From JAIUNP01 sp020161975 (GTDB taxonomy: Bacteria > Pseudomonadota > Alphaproteobacteria > Rhizobiales > Beijerinckiaceae): a stretch of 64,000 nucleotides of DNA. The translations under genes and the position numbers were made by a program. Below are positions 27,659 to 36,156 of the stretch, piece after piece. Every line of letters starts with the position of its first letter. Positions within the stretch are counted from its first letter, which is position 1. Under the pieces are notes generated by a model that did not search any database, was not told the DNA's origin, and saw nothing but the letters and a program-made list of their open reading frames with translations. The stretch is from NCBI GenBank assembly GCA_036745275.1, contig DAIOGK010000008.1:62001-126000 (forward strand), written 5' to 3'.

Positions 27659-29172
27659 GCCGCCTCCCCGTGCGCGGTTGTCATCAGCAGGCCGATGGCC
27701 TCGCGGTTGGTCATGCGGGTGGGCACCGGCGGATGCATCCGCCCGGCACAGATCACCGCGATGCGGTCCGACATCTCGAAAGCCTCGTCGAGATCCTGTG
27801 TGATGACCAGCACGGCAGCGCCCTGCCCGGCCAGATCCACCAACGTCTGGCGGATGAGGCTTGCCGCCCGCGCATCAACGCCCCAGGTCGGCTGATCGAC
27901 GACGATCAGCCTGGGATTGCGCTCGATCTCGCGCCCGACGATGTACTTCTGGAGGTTGCCGCCCGAAAGCTGCGCCGCGCGCGGATCGGCATTCGGGCCG
28001 CGCACGTCAAAGCGCGTGATGATCTTGCGCGCGGCCTGCCGGAGCTTGTCCAGCGAGAGAAAAAAGCCGCCGACATCCTCGGTTTCGTGCCAGCTGAGCA
28101 TGATGTTCTCGCTCAGCGTCCGCTGCGGCAGGGTGGCATGGCCAAGCCGACCTTCCGGCACGAAGGCTGCACCAAGACGGCGCCTCATCCCGATGGGCCG
28201 GCGCGTCACATCCTCCCCGTCGATGCTGACGGTTCCGGACTGGATCAGCCCGCCCTCGCCCGTCAGTGCAGCGAAAAACTCGCTCTGTCCGTTGCCGGCC
28301 ACCCCGGCAATCGCCACCACCTCGCCGGCCCGCACCGTGAGATCGATGCCGCGCAGCGGAATTCCGTGGGCAATTTCCGGCGACACCGAAAGGCCGCGCA
28401 CGGCGAGCAGGTCGCGGCCTGTTTCCAGCGTCGAAGGCGGGCGCACGTCGGCCACACCCTCGCCCACCATCAATGCGGCGAGCGAACGGGCGCTTTCCTT
28501 GCGCGGATCGGTGCGCGCCACCACCTTGCCGCCGCGCAGGATTGTTGCAGCGGTGCAAATGCGGCGCACCTCCTCCAGCTTGTGGCTGATGAACAGGATG
28601 CCCGCCCCCTTCGCCTGAAGACGCAGCAGAGAGGCGAAAAGGTTCTCCGCTTCCTGCGGCGTCAGCACCGAGGTCGGTTCGTCGAGCACGATCAGCCGCG
28701 GCTCCTGCAAAAGGCAGCGGGCAATCTCGATCCGCTGTCGCTCGCCGGCTGACAGCGTCCAGACCGGACGCTGGAGATCGAGTTCGAGTCCGTACTCCCT
28801 GGCCAGCGCCGAAACGCGCGCAGCAAAGGCCTGATCGGCCCGCGCACCCGCCGTGCCGATCGCGATGTTTTCCAGCACGGTCAGATCATCGAACAACGAG
28901 AAATGTTGAAACACCATGCCAATGCCAAGCGCACGCGCCGCGTCGGGATCGGCCAGCGTGACCGCCTTGCCAAGCCAGGAAATCGTGCCTGCATCCGGCT
29001 TCAGCAGGCCGTAGAGCATCTTCACAAAGGTCGATTTTCCTGCGCCATTTTCGCCCAGCAGCGCGTGGATTTCTCCCGATTCCACGAGCAGATCGACCGA
29101 ATCGTTGGCTTTCAGCGTGCCGAACGTCTTGCTCAGGCCCTGACAGCGGATAAGGGGCGGCGCCGAACGCAT
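27655..29172 (-). CDS. Tandem ABC ATPase of the BMP/nucleoside importer
   Basis: The 505-residue protein has two nucleotide-binding domains. The first has Walker A GENGAGKST (40-48), signature LSAGERQR and Walker B RLIVLDEPTSVL. The second has the degenerate GVAGNGQSE in place of Walker A, signature LSGGNLQK and LIVVDQPTWGVD. A degenerate second site is normal for this importer class (YufO, RbsA, MglA relatives). It starts three bases after the quinone oxidoreductase stop, so the oxidoreductase appears to head the operon. Confidence 0.92.
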   Translation of the reverse strand: MRSAPPLIRCQGLSKTFGTLKANDSVDLLVESGEIHALLGENGAGKSTFVKMLYGLLKPDAGTISWLGKAVTLADPDAARALGIGMVFQHFSLFDDLTVLENIAIGTAGARADQAFAARVSALAREYGLELDLQRPVWTLSAGERQRIEIARCLLQEPRLIVLDEPTSVLTPQEAENLFASLLRLQAKGAGILFISHKLEEVRRICTAATILRGGKVVARTDPRKESARSLAALMVGEGVADVRPPSTLETGRDLLAVRGLSVSPEIAHGIPLRGIDLTVRAGEVVAIAGVAGNGQSEFFAALTGEGGLIQSGTVSIDGEDVTRRPIGMRRRLGAAFVPEGRLGHATLPQRTLSENIMLSWHETEDVGGFFLSLDKLRQAARKIITRFDVRGPNADPRAAQLSGGNLQKYIVGREIERNPRLIVVDQPTWGVDARAASLIRQTLVDLAGQGAAVLVITQDLDEAFEMSDRIAVICAGRMHPPVPTRMTNREAIGLLMTTAHGEAA

Positions 29173-29175
29173 CGG

Positions 29176-30147
29176 TTACGGCACAAAGATGACAGAGCCG
29201 GTCGTCGACCGAGACTCAAGTGCGCGATGCGCTTCGGCCGCCTTCGCCAGGGGATAGCGTGCCGTGACCGGGATCGTCACGGCGCCGGCGGATACGGCGG
29301 CAAACAGGCGCGCGGCCATGCTTTCCAGAATTGCCCGGTCTGCAAGGAAGGTGAACAGCGTCGGACGGGTCGCAAAAAGCGAACCCTTCTTGGCGAGCAG
29401 ACCGATATCAAAGGCCGGAATGGTGCCGGAGGCCGCGCCGAAGCTGGCGAAAACGCCAAAGGGCCGGAGGCAATCGAGCGATGCCGGAAAGGTCGCCGCG
29501 CCCACGCCGTCATAGACGACATTGCAGAGCTTGCCATCGGTTATGGTCTTCACGCGCGCCGCAAAATCCTCCTCACGATAGAGAATCGTGTGGTGAGCAC
29601 CGTGCTTTTTTGCAAGCTCCGCCTTGTCTGCGGAACCCACCGTACCAATCACCGTCGCGCCGATGGCGTTGGCCCACTGGCAGAGGATGAGGCCGACGCC
29701 CCCCGCCGCTGCCTGCACGAGAATGGTATCGCCCTTCTTCACCGGATAGGTGCGGTGCAGAAGATATTCGGCGGTCAGGCCCTTCAGCATCATGCCGGCG
29801 GCGGTTTCATAGGGAATATCGGCGGGCAGATGGACCAGCGCGCTCGCCGCCACGTTCCGCTCCTCGGCATAGGAGCCGGGCGAGGAGACATAGGCCACCC
29901 GGTCGCCCGGCTTGAAGCCGGACACACCATCGCCGACGGCCAGCACCTCGCCTGCCCCTTCGTTGCCGGGGGTAAACGGCATGGTCGCCGCCGGATAGGC
30001 GCCGCTGCGGAAATAGACATCGATGTAGTTGAGGCCCATGGCGTGGTGGCGCACCCGCACCTCGCCCGTGCCCGGCGGCGGCAGCGTCACATCCTCATAG
30101 ACAAGCTGATCCGGCCCGCCGCATTTATGTACTCGAATTGCCTTCAC
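29176..30147 (-). CDS. NADPH:quinone oxidoreductase (QOR-type medium-chain reductase)
   Basis: The 323-residue protein is of zeta-crystallin/QOR type. It has HAMGLNYIDVYFRSG, PGNEGAGEVLAVGDGVSGFKPGDRVAY and a Rossmann site LVQAAAGGVGLILCQWA. It lacks the zinc-ligand set of alcohol dehydrogenases. QOR enzymes reduce quinones with NADPH in the cytoplasm. The likely start is a GTG at 30147 with GGGGGG seven bases upstream; a GTG at 30153 is nearly as good. It sits three bases before the importer ATPase gene. Whether it works on the imported compound or is only co-transcribed is unknown. Confidence 0.88.
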   Translation of the reverse strand: MKAIRVHKCGGPDQLVYEDVTLPPPGTGEVRVRHHAMGLNYIDVYFRSGAYPAATMPFTPGNEGAGEVLAVGDGVSGFKPGDRVAYVSSPGSYAEERNVAASALVHLPADIPYETAAGMMLKGLTAEYLLHRTYPVKKGDTILVQAAAGGVGLILCQWANAIGATVIGTVGSADKAELAKKHGAHHTILYREEDFAARVKTITDGKLCNVVYDGVGAATFPASLDCLRPFGVFASFGAASGTIPAFDIGLLAKKGSLFATRPTLFTFLADRAILESMAARLFAAVSAGAVTIPVTARYPLAKAAEAHRALESRSTTGSVIFVP

Positions 30148-30374
30148 TGTCACGCCCCCCGCTTCCCCTCCAGAATACGCACGGGGCGCCGTCTGACCAG
30201 AGGGAACAGCGGATTGGCACACAGGTTTTGCACTTTTCGTGCGCGCCGCGCAGAATGGCTGCGAATCGACTCCATTCGGCCCGCCCGCTGCCTGTCGCGC
30301 CGCAGCCCGGCCCGCCCCTTCGGGGTTTCGATGTCACTCCGGGCGCATGTACAACCGTCAGTCAGGCAAGGTCG

Positions 30375-32045
30375 ATGGGTTCCACGGCAAAGGGCGAAGT
30401 TTTTCAGCCAAAAATCATTACATGCCTCAGGGAAGGCTATGGTTTTCACCGATTCCGGACCGACGCAGTGGCCGGCCTCACGGTGGCCATCGTGGCACTG
30501 CCGCTGTCAATGGCGATTGCGATTGCCTCGGGCGCCGCGCCGGAGAGGGGACTTTACGCCGCGATCGTCGGCGGGTTTCTGATTTCCGTGTTTGGCGGCA
30601 GCCGCTACCAGATTGGCGGGCCAGCGGGCGCCTTCATCGTGCTGGTGGCCGCCACCATCGAGCGGCATGGTTATGACGGACTGCTGCTGGCCACGATGAT
30701 GGCCGGCGTGATCATGATCGGGCTCGGCTCCTTCCGCCTCGGCACGTTGATCCGCTACATTCCCGAGCCGGTGATCATCGGCTTTACCGCAGGTATCGCC
30801 GCCATCATCTTTACCAGCCAGTTGCGGGATGTCTTGGGACTGACGCTGCCGGGCAAGGAGCCTGCGGCCTTCCTGCCCAAGCTGTCGATGCTCTGGCAGG
30901 CGCTTCCTACCATCAACCCCTATGCAATCGGCGTCGCGCTTCTGGCCTTCCTGCTGATCAAGGGGGCGAATCTGACACGACCCGCCTACCCCGGCTTTCT
31001 GGTCGCCGTGATCGGCACGGCGCTGGTCACCTATGCCTTCAACCTGCCGGTTGAAACCATCCAGTCGCGCTTCGGCGGCGTGCCGGGCGGGTTGCAGGTG
31101 CCGGGCCTGCCGCCTTTCACCTTCCAGAAAATGCACGATGTGGCCCCCGATGCGCTGGCCATCGCCCTGCTGGGCGGCATCGAATCGCTGCTGTCCGCCG
31201 TTGTCGCGGATTCGATGACCGGCGCGCGGCATCGCTCGAACACCGAACTCATCGCGCAGGGTATCGCTAATATCGGCAGTGCTGCGTTTGGCGGATTGTG
31301 TGCCACGGGCACCATTGCGCGGACGGCGACGAATGTCCGTGCGGGCGGCACCTCACCCATCTCCGGCATTTTGCATTCGCTGTTCCTGCTGGCCGCGATG
31401 ATGCTGATCGCCCCGCTGATGGGCCGGATTCCGCTGGCGGCGCTTGGTGCACTGCTGGCCATCGTGGCCTGGAACATGGCCGAAAAGCACACGTTCGTGG
31501 CGTTCCTGAAGGGCAATCGCGCCGAGGCGAGCGTGATGCTCGCGACGTTCCTGCTGACCGTTTTCCGCGACCTGACCGAGGGCATCATCGTCGGTGTGCT
31601 GCTGGGCGCGGTGCTGTTTGCCGTCCGCATGGCGCGGCTCGCCGAAGTCTCGCTGCACATGAACATGACCGATGACGACGAAAGCGAAGACGGCCTGCCC
31701 TCCGGCATCGACCCCAGCAAGGTGATGGTGTTCCGTATCGAAGGGCCGCTGTTCTTCGGCACGGCGCCGGACCTGATCGAGGTGCTCAGCCGGGCCGGCA
31801 CCATTCCCGATGTGGTGATCTTCGATTTCCGTTCAGTGCCCTTCATCGATTCCACCGGCGTCGCTGCGCTGGAGCGCCATGTCGAACAGGCGGAAAAGAA
31901 AAAGGCGAAGGTATCGTTCATTGCGGTATCAGCGCCGGTTGATCGGGAGCTGACACAGTTCGGCTTGCCGGAGACGCGGGTTCCGCGTCTCCAGACCGTG
32001 CGTGAGGCTTATACCTACTTGTCGGCGCCCTCGCCTTCGTCCTGA
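30375..32045 (+). CDS. SulP-family anion transporter with STAS domain
   Basis: The 556-residue protein starts MGSTAKGEVFQPKIITCLRE. The membrane domain holds DAVAGLTVAIVALPLSMAIA and QIGGPAGAF, with roughly 10 to 14 segments to about residue 425. A STAS domain closes the protein (MVFRIEGPLFFGTA, IFDFRSVPFIDSTGVAALE). SulP proteins carry sulfate, bicarbonate or dicarboxylates; no carbonic anhydrase or cysteine-biosynthesis gene is adjacent, so the substrate is open. The much longer open frame upstream overlaps the divergent oxidoreductase and is not protein-like. Its 3' end overlaps the convergent terC-type gene by 31 bases. Confidence 0.9.
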   Translation: MGSTAKGEVFQPKIITCLREGYGFHRFRTDAVAGLTVAIVALPLSMAIAIASGAAPERGLYAAIVGGFLISVFGGSRYQIGGPAGAFIVLVAATIERHGYDGLLLATMMAGVIMIGLGSFRLGTLIRYIPEPVIIGFTAGIAAIIFTSQLRDVLGLTLPGKEPAAFLPKLSMLWQALPTINPYAIGVALLAFLLIKGANLTRPAYPGFLVAVIGTALVTYAFNLPVETIQSRFGGVPGGLQVPGLPPFTFQKMHDVAPDALAIALLGGIESLLSAVVADSMTGARHRSNTELIAQGIANIGSAAFGGLCATGTIARTATNVRAGGTSPISGILHSLFLLAAMMLIAPLMGRIPLAALGALLAIVAWNMAEKHTFVAFLKGNRAEASVMLATFLLTVFRDLTEGIIVGVLLGAVLFAVRMARLAEVSLHMNMTDDDESEDGLPSGIDPSKVMVFRIEGPLFFGTAPDLIEVLSRAGTIPDVVIFDFRSVPFIDSTGVAALERHVEQAEKKKAKVSFIAVSAPVDRELTQFGLPETRVPRLQTVREAYTYLSAPSPSS

Positions 32046-32782
32046 GCCGGCACCGGGTGGCGCCGGCCGCGTGACTTTGCGGCCTTGAGGTTGATGGCCT
32101 CGACAAAGACCGAGAAAGCCATCGCCGCGTAGATCAGCTTCTTGTCGATGTTTTGGTGGACACCTTCCGCCATCAGCGCAACGCCGATCAGCACGAGGAA
32201 CGACAGCGCCAGAATCTTCGCCGTCGGGTGACGGTGCACGAAGGCCGAGACGGGGCCGGCGGCAAGATACATCACGATCATCGACAGGATGACTGCAACC
32301 ACCATTACCCAGAGATCACGCGCCATGCCGATGGCCGTCACCATGGAATCGATGGAGAAAACCAGGTCGATCACGGCAATCTGCACCATGGCGGCGGCGA
32401 AGGTGGTGACTTTCCGCCCCCCTTCGTTGAGGTGCTCACCACCCTCCATCTCAAGGTGCATCTCGTGCGTTGCCTTGACGACCAGGAACAGGCCGCCGAC
32501 GAACAGGATGATGTCGCGCCAGGAAATTCCCAGATTGAAGATCGTGAACAGCGGTGTTGTCAGCTTGAGCAGTGTCGTCAGCGCAAAGAGAAGCGCTATC
32601 CGCATGACAAGGGCCAGCAGGAGGCCGTATTTGCGCGCCTTTTCAGCCTGCTCAGGGGGCAGGCGTGACACCAGAACCGAAATGAAAACAACGTTGTCAA
32701 TCCCGAGAATGACCTCCATCGCTGTCAGAGCCGCCAATGCAGCAAGCGCCTCGGGAGAGAAAATAACGTCAAAACCTGGCAT
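32015..32782 (-). CDS. TerC-family integral membrane protein
   Basis: The 255-residue protein has about seven membrane segments. TerC motifs with membrane acidic residues are clear: LTAMEVILGIDNVVFISVLV near the start and VQIAVIDLVFSIDSMVTAIG in the middle. TerC proteins are linked to tellurite resistance and, in several bacteria, to manganese export and metal loading of exported enzymes. There are no ter genes around. The reading frame ends inside the last 31 bases of the convergent sulP-type gene. Confidence 0.88.
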   Translation of the reverse strand: MPGFDVIFSPEALAALAALTAMEVILGIDNVVFISVLVSRLPPEQAEKARKYGLLLALVMRIALLFALTTLLKLTTPLFTIFNLGISWRDIILFVGGLFLVVKATHEMHLEMEGGEHLNEGGRKVTTFAAAMVQIAVIDLVFSIDSMVTAIGMARDLWVMVVAVILSMIVMYLAAGPVSAFVHRHPTAKILALSFLVLIGVALMAEGVHQNIDKKLIYAAMAFSVFVEAINLKAAKSRGRRHPVPAQDEGEGADK

Positions 32783-32915
32783 TCTGCCCTCTGTTGGTTG
32801 CGGTTATGCTGTTTACTTGCGCATCTGACAGGACGCGGCAATGCGCGCACTTGTCAAACGGTGCTAGTTGGGGCGATGTCGTGTCAACTTCAAGGCAGCA
32901 GCCGGGGAAATTTTC

Positions 32916-34091
32916 ATGACGGATCTTCGCACGAGCGTTGCGGTCGTGGGCGGGGGGGCGAACGGGCTGGCCGTCGCGCTTGGTCTTGCGCGCGCGGGCG
33001 TGCCGGTCACGCTGCTGGGCGCGGTGGATGCTCCGCGCGATGATGGCCGAACCGCCGCGCTGATGCAGCCCAGCCTCGACCTTCTCGCCTCGCTCGATGT
33101 GCTGGAACGCCTGATGCCGCGCGCCTGGCCGCTGGCGGCCATCCGGCTCATCGACATTACCGGCGCGCTGGTCCGTGCCCCCACGGTGACGTTCCGCGCC
33201 GCCGAACTCGACCTTCCGCATTTCGCGCTGAATTTTTCCAACGCCGATATCGTTCGCCACCTCACCGCCGCCTTGCGCGAGGAAATGGCAGGTGTGGAAG
33301 CGGCGCTGGTCCGCAGCGCGGATTTTTCGGGCGATGCCGCCGTGCTGACCCTTTCGGATGGGCGCCGGCTCACCGCTGATCTGGTGGTCGCGGCTGACGG
33401 CCAGAACTCCGCGCTGCGCACGGCAGCGGATATTCCCGTCAAACGCTGGGATTATGATCAGGTCGCCCTCACCTTCCATGTTCGCCACACGCGCGACCAT
33501 GAGGATATTTCGACCGAGTTCCACACCCGCGCCGGGCCGCTCACCTATGTTCCCTTCGGCGATTTCACCTCCAGCGTCGTCTGGCTGGTGACACGCGGGG
33601 AAGCGCAACGCCTGACCGCGCTGGAACCGCAGGCCGTCGCCATCGCCTGCCAACGGCAGAGTTCCAGCCTGCTTGGCGACCTCACCATTCTTGGACGTGT
33701 CGGCGCGGTGCCGATGGGCGGGCTGATCGCGAAAACCGCCGTCGCGCCCCGGCTGGCGCTGGTGGGCGAGGCGCTGCACGCATTCCCGCCCGTTGGCGCA
33801 CAGGGCATGAATCTGGGGTTGCGGGATGCTGGCAGTCTTGCCCGGCTGGTGGGCGAAGCGCATCAATCCGGCGGCGATGTGGGCGGCACGGCGGTTCTCT
33901 CCGCCTATGAACGGGGACGGCAGGTGGATGCGGTTTCGCGCACCTATGGTGTTGATCTGCTCAACCGGACCCTGATTGCCAACCTGCTGCCGCTCGACCT
34001 CATTCGCACAGCCGGCCTGACCGCCGCCGCGCATATCCCCCCGCTCCGCCGCGTGCTGATGCGCGCCGGCATGGGCCAGGCGCCGGTTTAG
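32916..34091 (+). CDS. UbiH/Coq6-family FAD-dependent monooxygenase
   Basis: The 391-residue protein starts MTDLRTSVAVVGGGANGLAV, with GGGGA seven bases before the ATG. The FAD dinucleotide motif is GGGANGLAVALGLARAG (13-29); the DG motif LVVAADGQNSALR lies mid-protein, and the second FAD motif ALVGEALHAFPPVGAQGMNL near residue 300. This is the layout of ubiquinone-ring hydroxylases (UbiH, UbiF, UbiI, Coq6). Which ring position it modifies cannot be told. It is divergent from the TerC-type gene across 133 bases and appears monocistronic. Confidence 0.85.
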   Translation: MTDLRTSVAVVGGGANGLAVALGLARAGVPVTLLGAVDAPRDDGRTAALMQPSLDLLASLDVLERLMPRAWPLAAIRLIDITGALVRAPTVTFRAAELDLPHFALNFSNADIVRHLTAALREEMAGVEAALVRSADFSGDAAVLTLSDGRRLTADLVVAADGQNSALRTAADIPVKRWDYDQVALTFHVRHTRDHEDISTEFHTRAGPLTYVPFGDFTSSVVWLVTRGEAQRLTALEPQAVAIACQRQSSSLLGDLTILGRVGAVPMGGLIAKTAVAPRLALVGEALHAFPPVGAQGMNLGLRDAGSLARLVGEAHQSGGDVGGTAVLSAYERGRQVDAVSRTYGVDLLNRTLIANLLPLDLIRTAGLTAAAHIPPLRRVLMRAGMGQAPV

Positions 34092-34190
34092 GCACGACAT
34101 TCGTGAGCGCGGCGCGCAGTTGGCGCTGCAAGCGAGGGCTCCTCAAGCCTCTCAAAAGCGCTTCCGCCCACCCGCTTGACATGTATGATG

Positions 34191-34209
34191 ACTTACGTCA
34201 CCAGTAAGT
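34191..34209. repeat. Inverted repeat upstream of the GntR gene
   Basis: ACTTAC (34191-34196) and GTAAGT (34204-34209) are perfect arms with a 7-base spacer, lying just upstream of the TTGGTCAGACCAA palindrome. It may be a second regulator site. Confidence 0.35.
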
Positions 34210-34212
34210 AAA

Positions 34213-34225
34213 TTGGTCAGACCAA
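34213..34225. promoter_or_regulatory. Putative FadR/GntR-type operator
   Basis: TTGGTCAGACCAA is a perfect palindrome around a central base. It matches the FadR-subfamily consensus style TGGTN(0-3)ACCA known for PdhR and LldR. It lies 55 bases before the regulator start, consistent with autoregulation and control of the downstream TRAP genes. Confidence 0.6.
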
Positions 34226-34279
34226 CTGACCGACAAAAGAGACTGTCGAGGGAACGCGCGACAGGGGGCGGAGCCGGAA

Positions 34280-35056
34280 GTGCCGATCGCGACCATTTCT
34301 TCACGCCGCCTCTATCAGCAGGTCGCGGATCAGTTGCTGACGCTGATCGACAGCGGCGAATTTGCTGTGGGAACACGCCTGCCAACCGAGCGTGAGCTGG
34401 CCGTCAAGCTCGGCGTCTCGCGCCCCACGGTGCGCGAGGCCCTGATTGCACTTGAGGTACATGGGCGTGTTCGAATCCGCGTCGGTTCGGGCATCTATGT
34501 TCTGCCCAAAGCGAGCGTTGCTGCCCTGCCAACCCCGGTGACACAGACCATCGGCACGTTTGCCGTTCTCGATGCGCGCGCGCTGATCGAGGGGGCAATT
34601 GCCGAACAGGCCGCCGTCAAGGCGACTGCCGCCGATATCGCGGCGCTCGACGCCATCCTTGCTGCGGTTGATCCCACCTTTGGGTCCATTCCGAACATGC
34701 TGGCGCTCGACCGGCAGTTTCACGTTACGGTGGCCGAAACTCTCGATAACGACGCCATCATGTACGTGGTGGGCGAGTTGTTCGACCAGCGGATGACGCC
34801 GTATTTCGCGCAGCTCGCCAGCTATTTCGAGAACCGGGTGACCTGGCGCACGGCATGGGACGAGCACCGGGCGGTGCGCGATGCGATTGCCGCCGGCGAC
34901 GGCTTGGGCGCACGGAACGCCATGTGCAACCATCTGGCCCGTTCCAAGCAGCGCTTCACCCTCGCCTTTACCCCGATTGCCGAACAGGCGCACCCGCTGA
35001 CCGCGCCCGAACGCTCCCTGACACCCCGGCAGCTGGTTGCCGGGCCATCACTGTGA
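34280..35056 (+). CDS. FadR-type GntR transcriptional regulator
   Basis: The 258-residue protein has a winged helix-turn-helix at 10-75 (LYQQVADQLLTLIDSGEF, GTRLPTERELAVKLGVSRPT, GSGIYVL). A helical FCD effector domain follows (about 95-235) with the metal-binding type residues in LDRQFHVTVAE and DEHRAVRDAIAAGD. FCD regulators sense carboxylic acids or sugar acids. It starts with GTG; GGAG lies seven bases upstream. The stop is 19 bases before the TRAP binding-protein gene, so it probably controls that transporter and is co-transcribed with it. Confidence 0.9.
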   Translation: MPIATISSRRLYQQVADQLLTLIDSGEFAVGTRLPTERELAVKLGVSRPTVREALIALEVHGRVRIRVGSGIYVLPKASVAALPTPVTQTIGTFAVLDARALIEGAIAEQAAVKATAADIAALDAILAAVDPTFGSIPNMLALDRQFHVTVAETLDNDAIMYVVGELFDQRMTPYFAQLASYFENRVTWRTAWDEHRAVRDAIAAGDGLGARNAMCNHLARSKQRFTLAFTPIAEQAHPLTAPERSLTPRQLVAGPSL

Positions 35057-35075
35057 ATGCCCAAGGAGGAAACCA

Positions 35076-36050
35076 ATGAAGAAGACCACTCTTTCTTTCG
35101 CCGCGCTCATCGCCGGCACCCTGATGATGGCAGCGCCCGTTGCCGCGCAGACCAAGCTGAAATGGGCGCATGTCTATGAAACCTCCGAGCCGTTCCATAC
35201 GGAATCGGTCTGGGCCGCCGGTGAAATTGCCAAGCGGACCAACAACCGCTACCAGATCGATGTCTATCCGGCCTCGCAGCTCGGCAAGGAGACTGACATC
35301 AACCAGGGTCTTTCGCTTGGCTCGGTGGATATCATCATCTCGGGTTCGAGCTTTGCCGCGCGCACCGATCCGCGCATCGGCGTGACCTATTATCCCTTCA
35401 CTTTCCGCGATGCCGATCACCTGCTCGCCTATGTGAAGTCGCCGGTGTTCGGTGAGATTACCTCGGGTTACGAGCAGAAGTCCGGCCACAAGATCACGGC
35501 GGTCACCTATTACGGCGTGCGTCACACCTCGTCGAACCGGCCGATCGCCAAATGTGCGGACATGAAGGGCCTCAAGATGCGCGTGCCGGACGTGCCAGCC
35601 TATCTCGCCATGCCGCGCGCCTGCGGCGCCAACACCGCGCCGATCGCTTTTGCCGAAGTCTATCTCGCGCTCCAGAACGGCACGGTCGAGGCACAGGAAA
35701 ACCCGCTGACCACGATCGAGGCGAAGAAGTTCTACGAGGTGCAGAAGCACATCATTCTGACCGGCCACATCGTTGATCATCTCAACACGATCGTTGCCGG
35801 CGCGACCTGGAAGAAGCTCTCCGATGCGGACAAGAAGATCTTCACGGAAGTGATGCAGGAAGCGGCCGCCCGCGCGACCGCCCAGATCAAGAAGCGCGAG
35901 GGCGAGCTTGTCCAGTTCTTCAAGGACAAGGGCCTGACCGTGACCCCTGTTGACCGCAAGGACTTCCTCGATGCCGTGCTCGCGAACGTGAAGTTCGAGA
36001 CCTTCGGCTATCAGAAGGCCGACTGGGAAAAGATCCAGGCGATCAAGTAA
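35076..36050 (+). CDS. dctP: TRAP transporter substrate-binding protein (DctP/SiaP type)
   Basis: The 324-residue protein has a cleavable signal peptide (MKKTTLSFAALIAGTLMMAAPVAA, split after 20: cut near residue 24). The DctP fold is shown by LKWAHVYETSEPFHTESVW and by LKMRVPDVPAYLAM, which carries the conserved arginine that salt-bridges a substrate carboxylate. EVYLALQNGTVEAQENPLTT follows. AAGGAGG precedes the ATG. The ligand is an organic or sugar acid, not identified. A REP-like pair follows before the small permease, as hairpins often do after binding-protein genes that need higher expression. Confidence 0.9.
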   Translation: MKKTTLSFAALIAGTLMMAAPVAAQTKLKWAHVYETSEPFHTESVWAAGEIAKRTNNRYQIDVYPASQLGKETDINQGLSLGSVDIIISGSSFAARTDPRIGVTYYPFTFRDADHLLAYVKSPVFGEITSGYEQKSGHKITAVTYYGVRHTSSNRPIAKCADMKGLKMRVPDVPAYLAMPRACGANTAPIAFAEVYLALQNGTVEAQENPLTTIEAKKFYEVQKHIILTGHIVDHLNTIVAGATWKKLSDADKKIFTEVMQEAAARATAQIKKREGELVQFFKDKGLTVTPVDRKDFLDAVLANVKFETFGYQKADWEKIQAIK

Positions 36051-36069
36051 CCCCCGCGTCCCTCCAAGG

Positions 36070-36140
36070 TGGCCGGGCTCGTCCCGGCCATCCCTGATTT
36101 CAAAGTCGAGAATGTTCGGGACCGTCCCGACCATGACGAC
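36070..36140. repeat. REP-like palindrome pair between dctP and dctQ
   Basis: The first hairpin is TGGCCGGG (36070-36077) with CCCGGCCA (36083-36090). The second is ATGTTCGGG (36112-36120) with CCCGACCAT (36126-36134), followed by GACGAC as in the sufB-sufC copy. The two units are in opposite orientation. A hairpin here could protect the dctP transcript end. Confidence 0.75.
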
Positions 36141-36156
36141 CGTGAGGCAATCGTCC

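Noticed and set aside
30138..30374. N-terminal extension of the SulP transporter
   Set aside because: The added 79 residues are Pro/Arg-rich, overlap the divergent oxidoreductase start and precede a normal SulP N-terminus at 30375.
28903..30582. 559-codon plus-strand frame across the importer ATPase and oxidoreductase genes
   Set aside because: Low-complexity, Arg/His-rich shadow of two real minus-strand genes.
34176..34181. TTGACA upstream of the GntR gene as a -35 box
   Set aside because: No acceptable -10 at 15 to 19 bases; the nearest T/A-rich hexamer is about 23 bases away.
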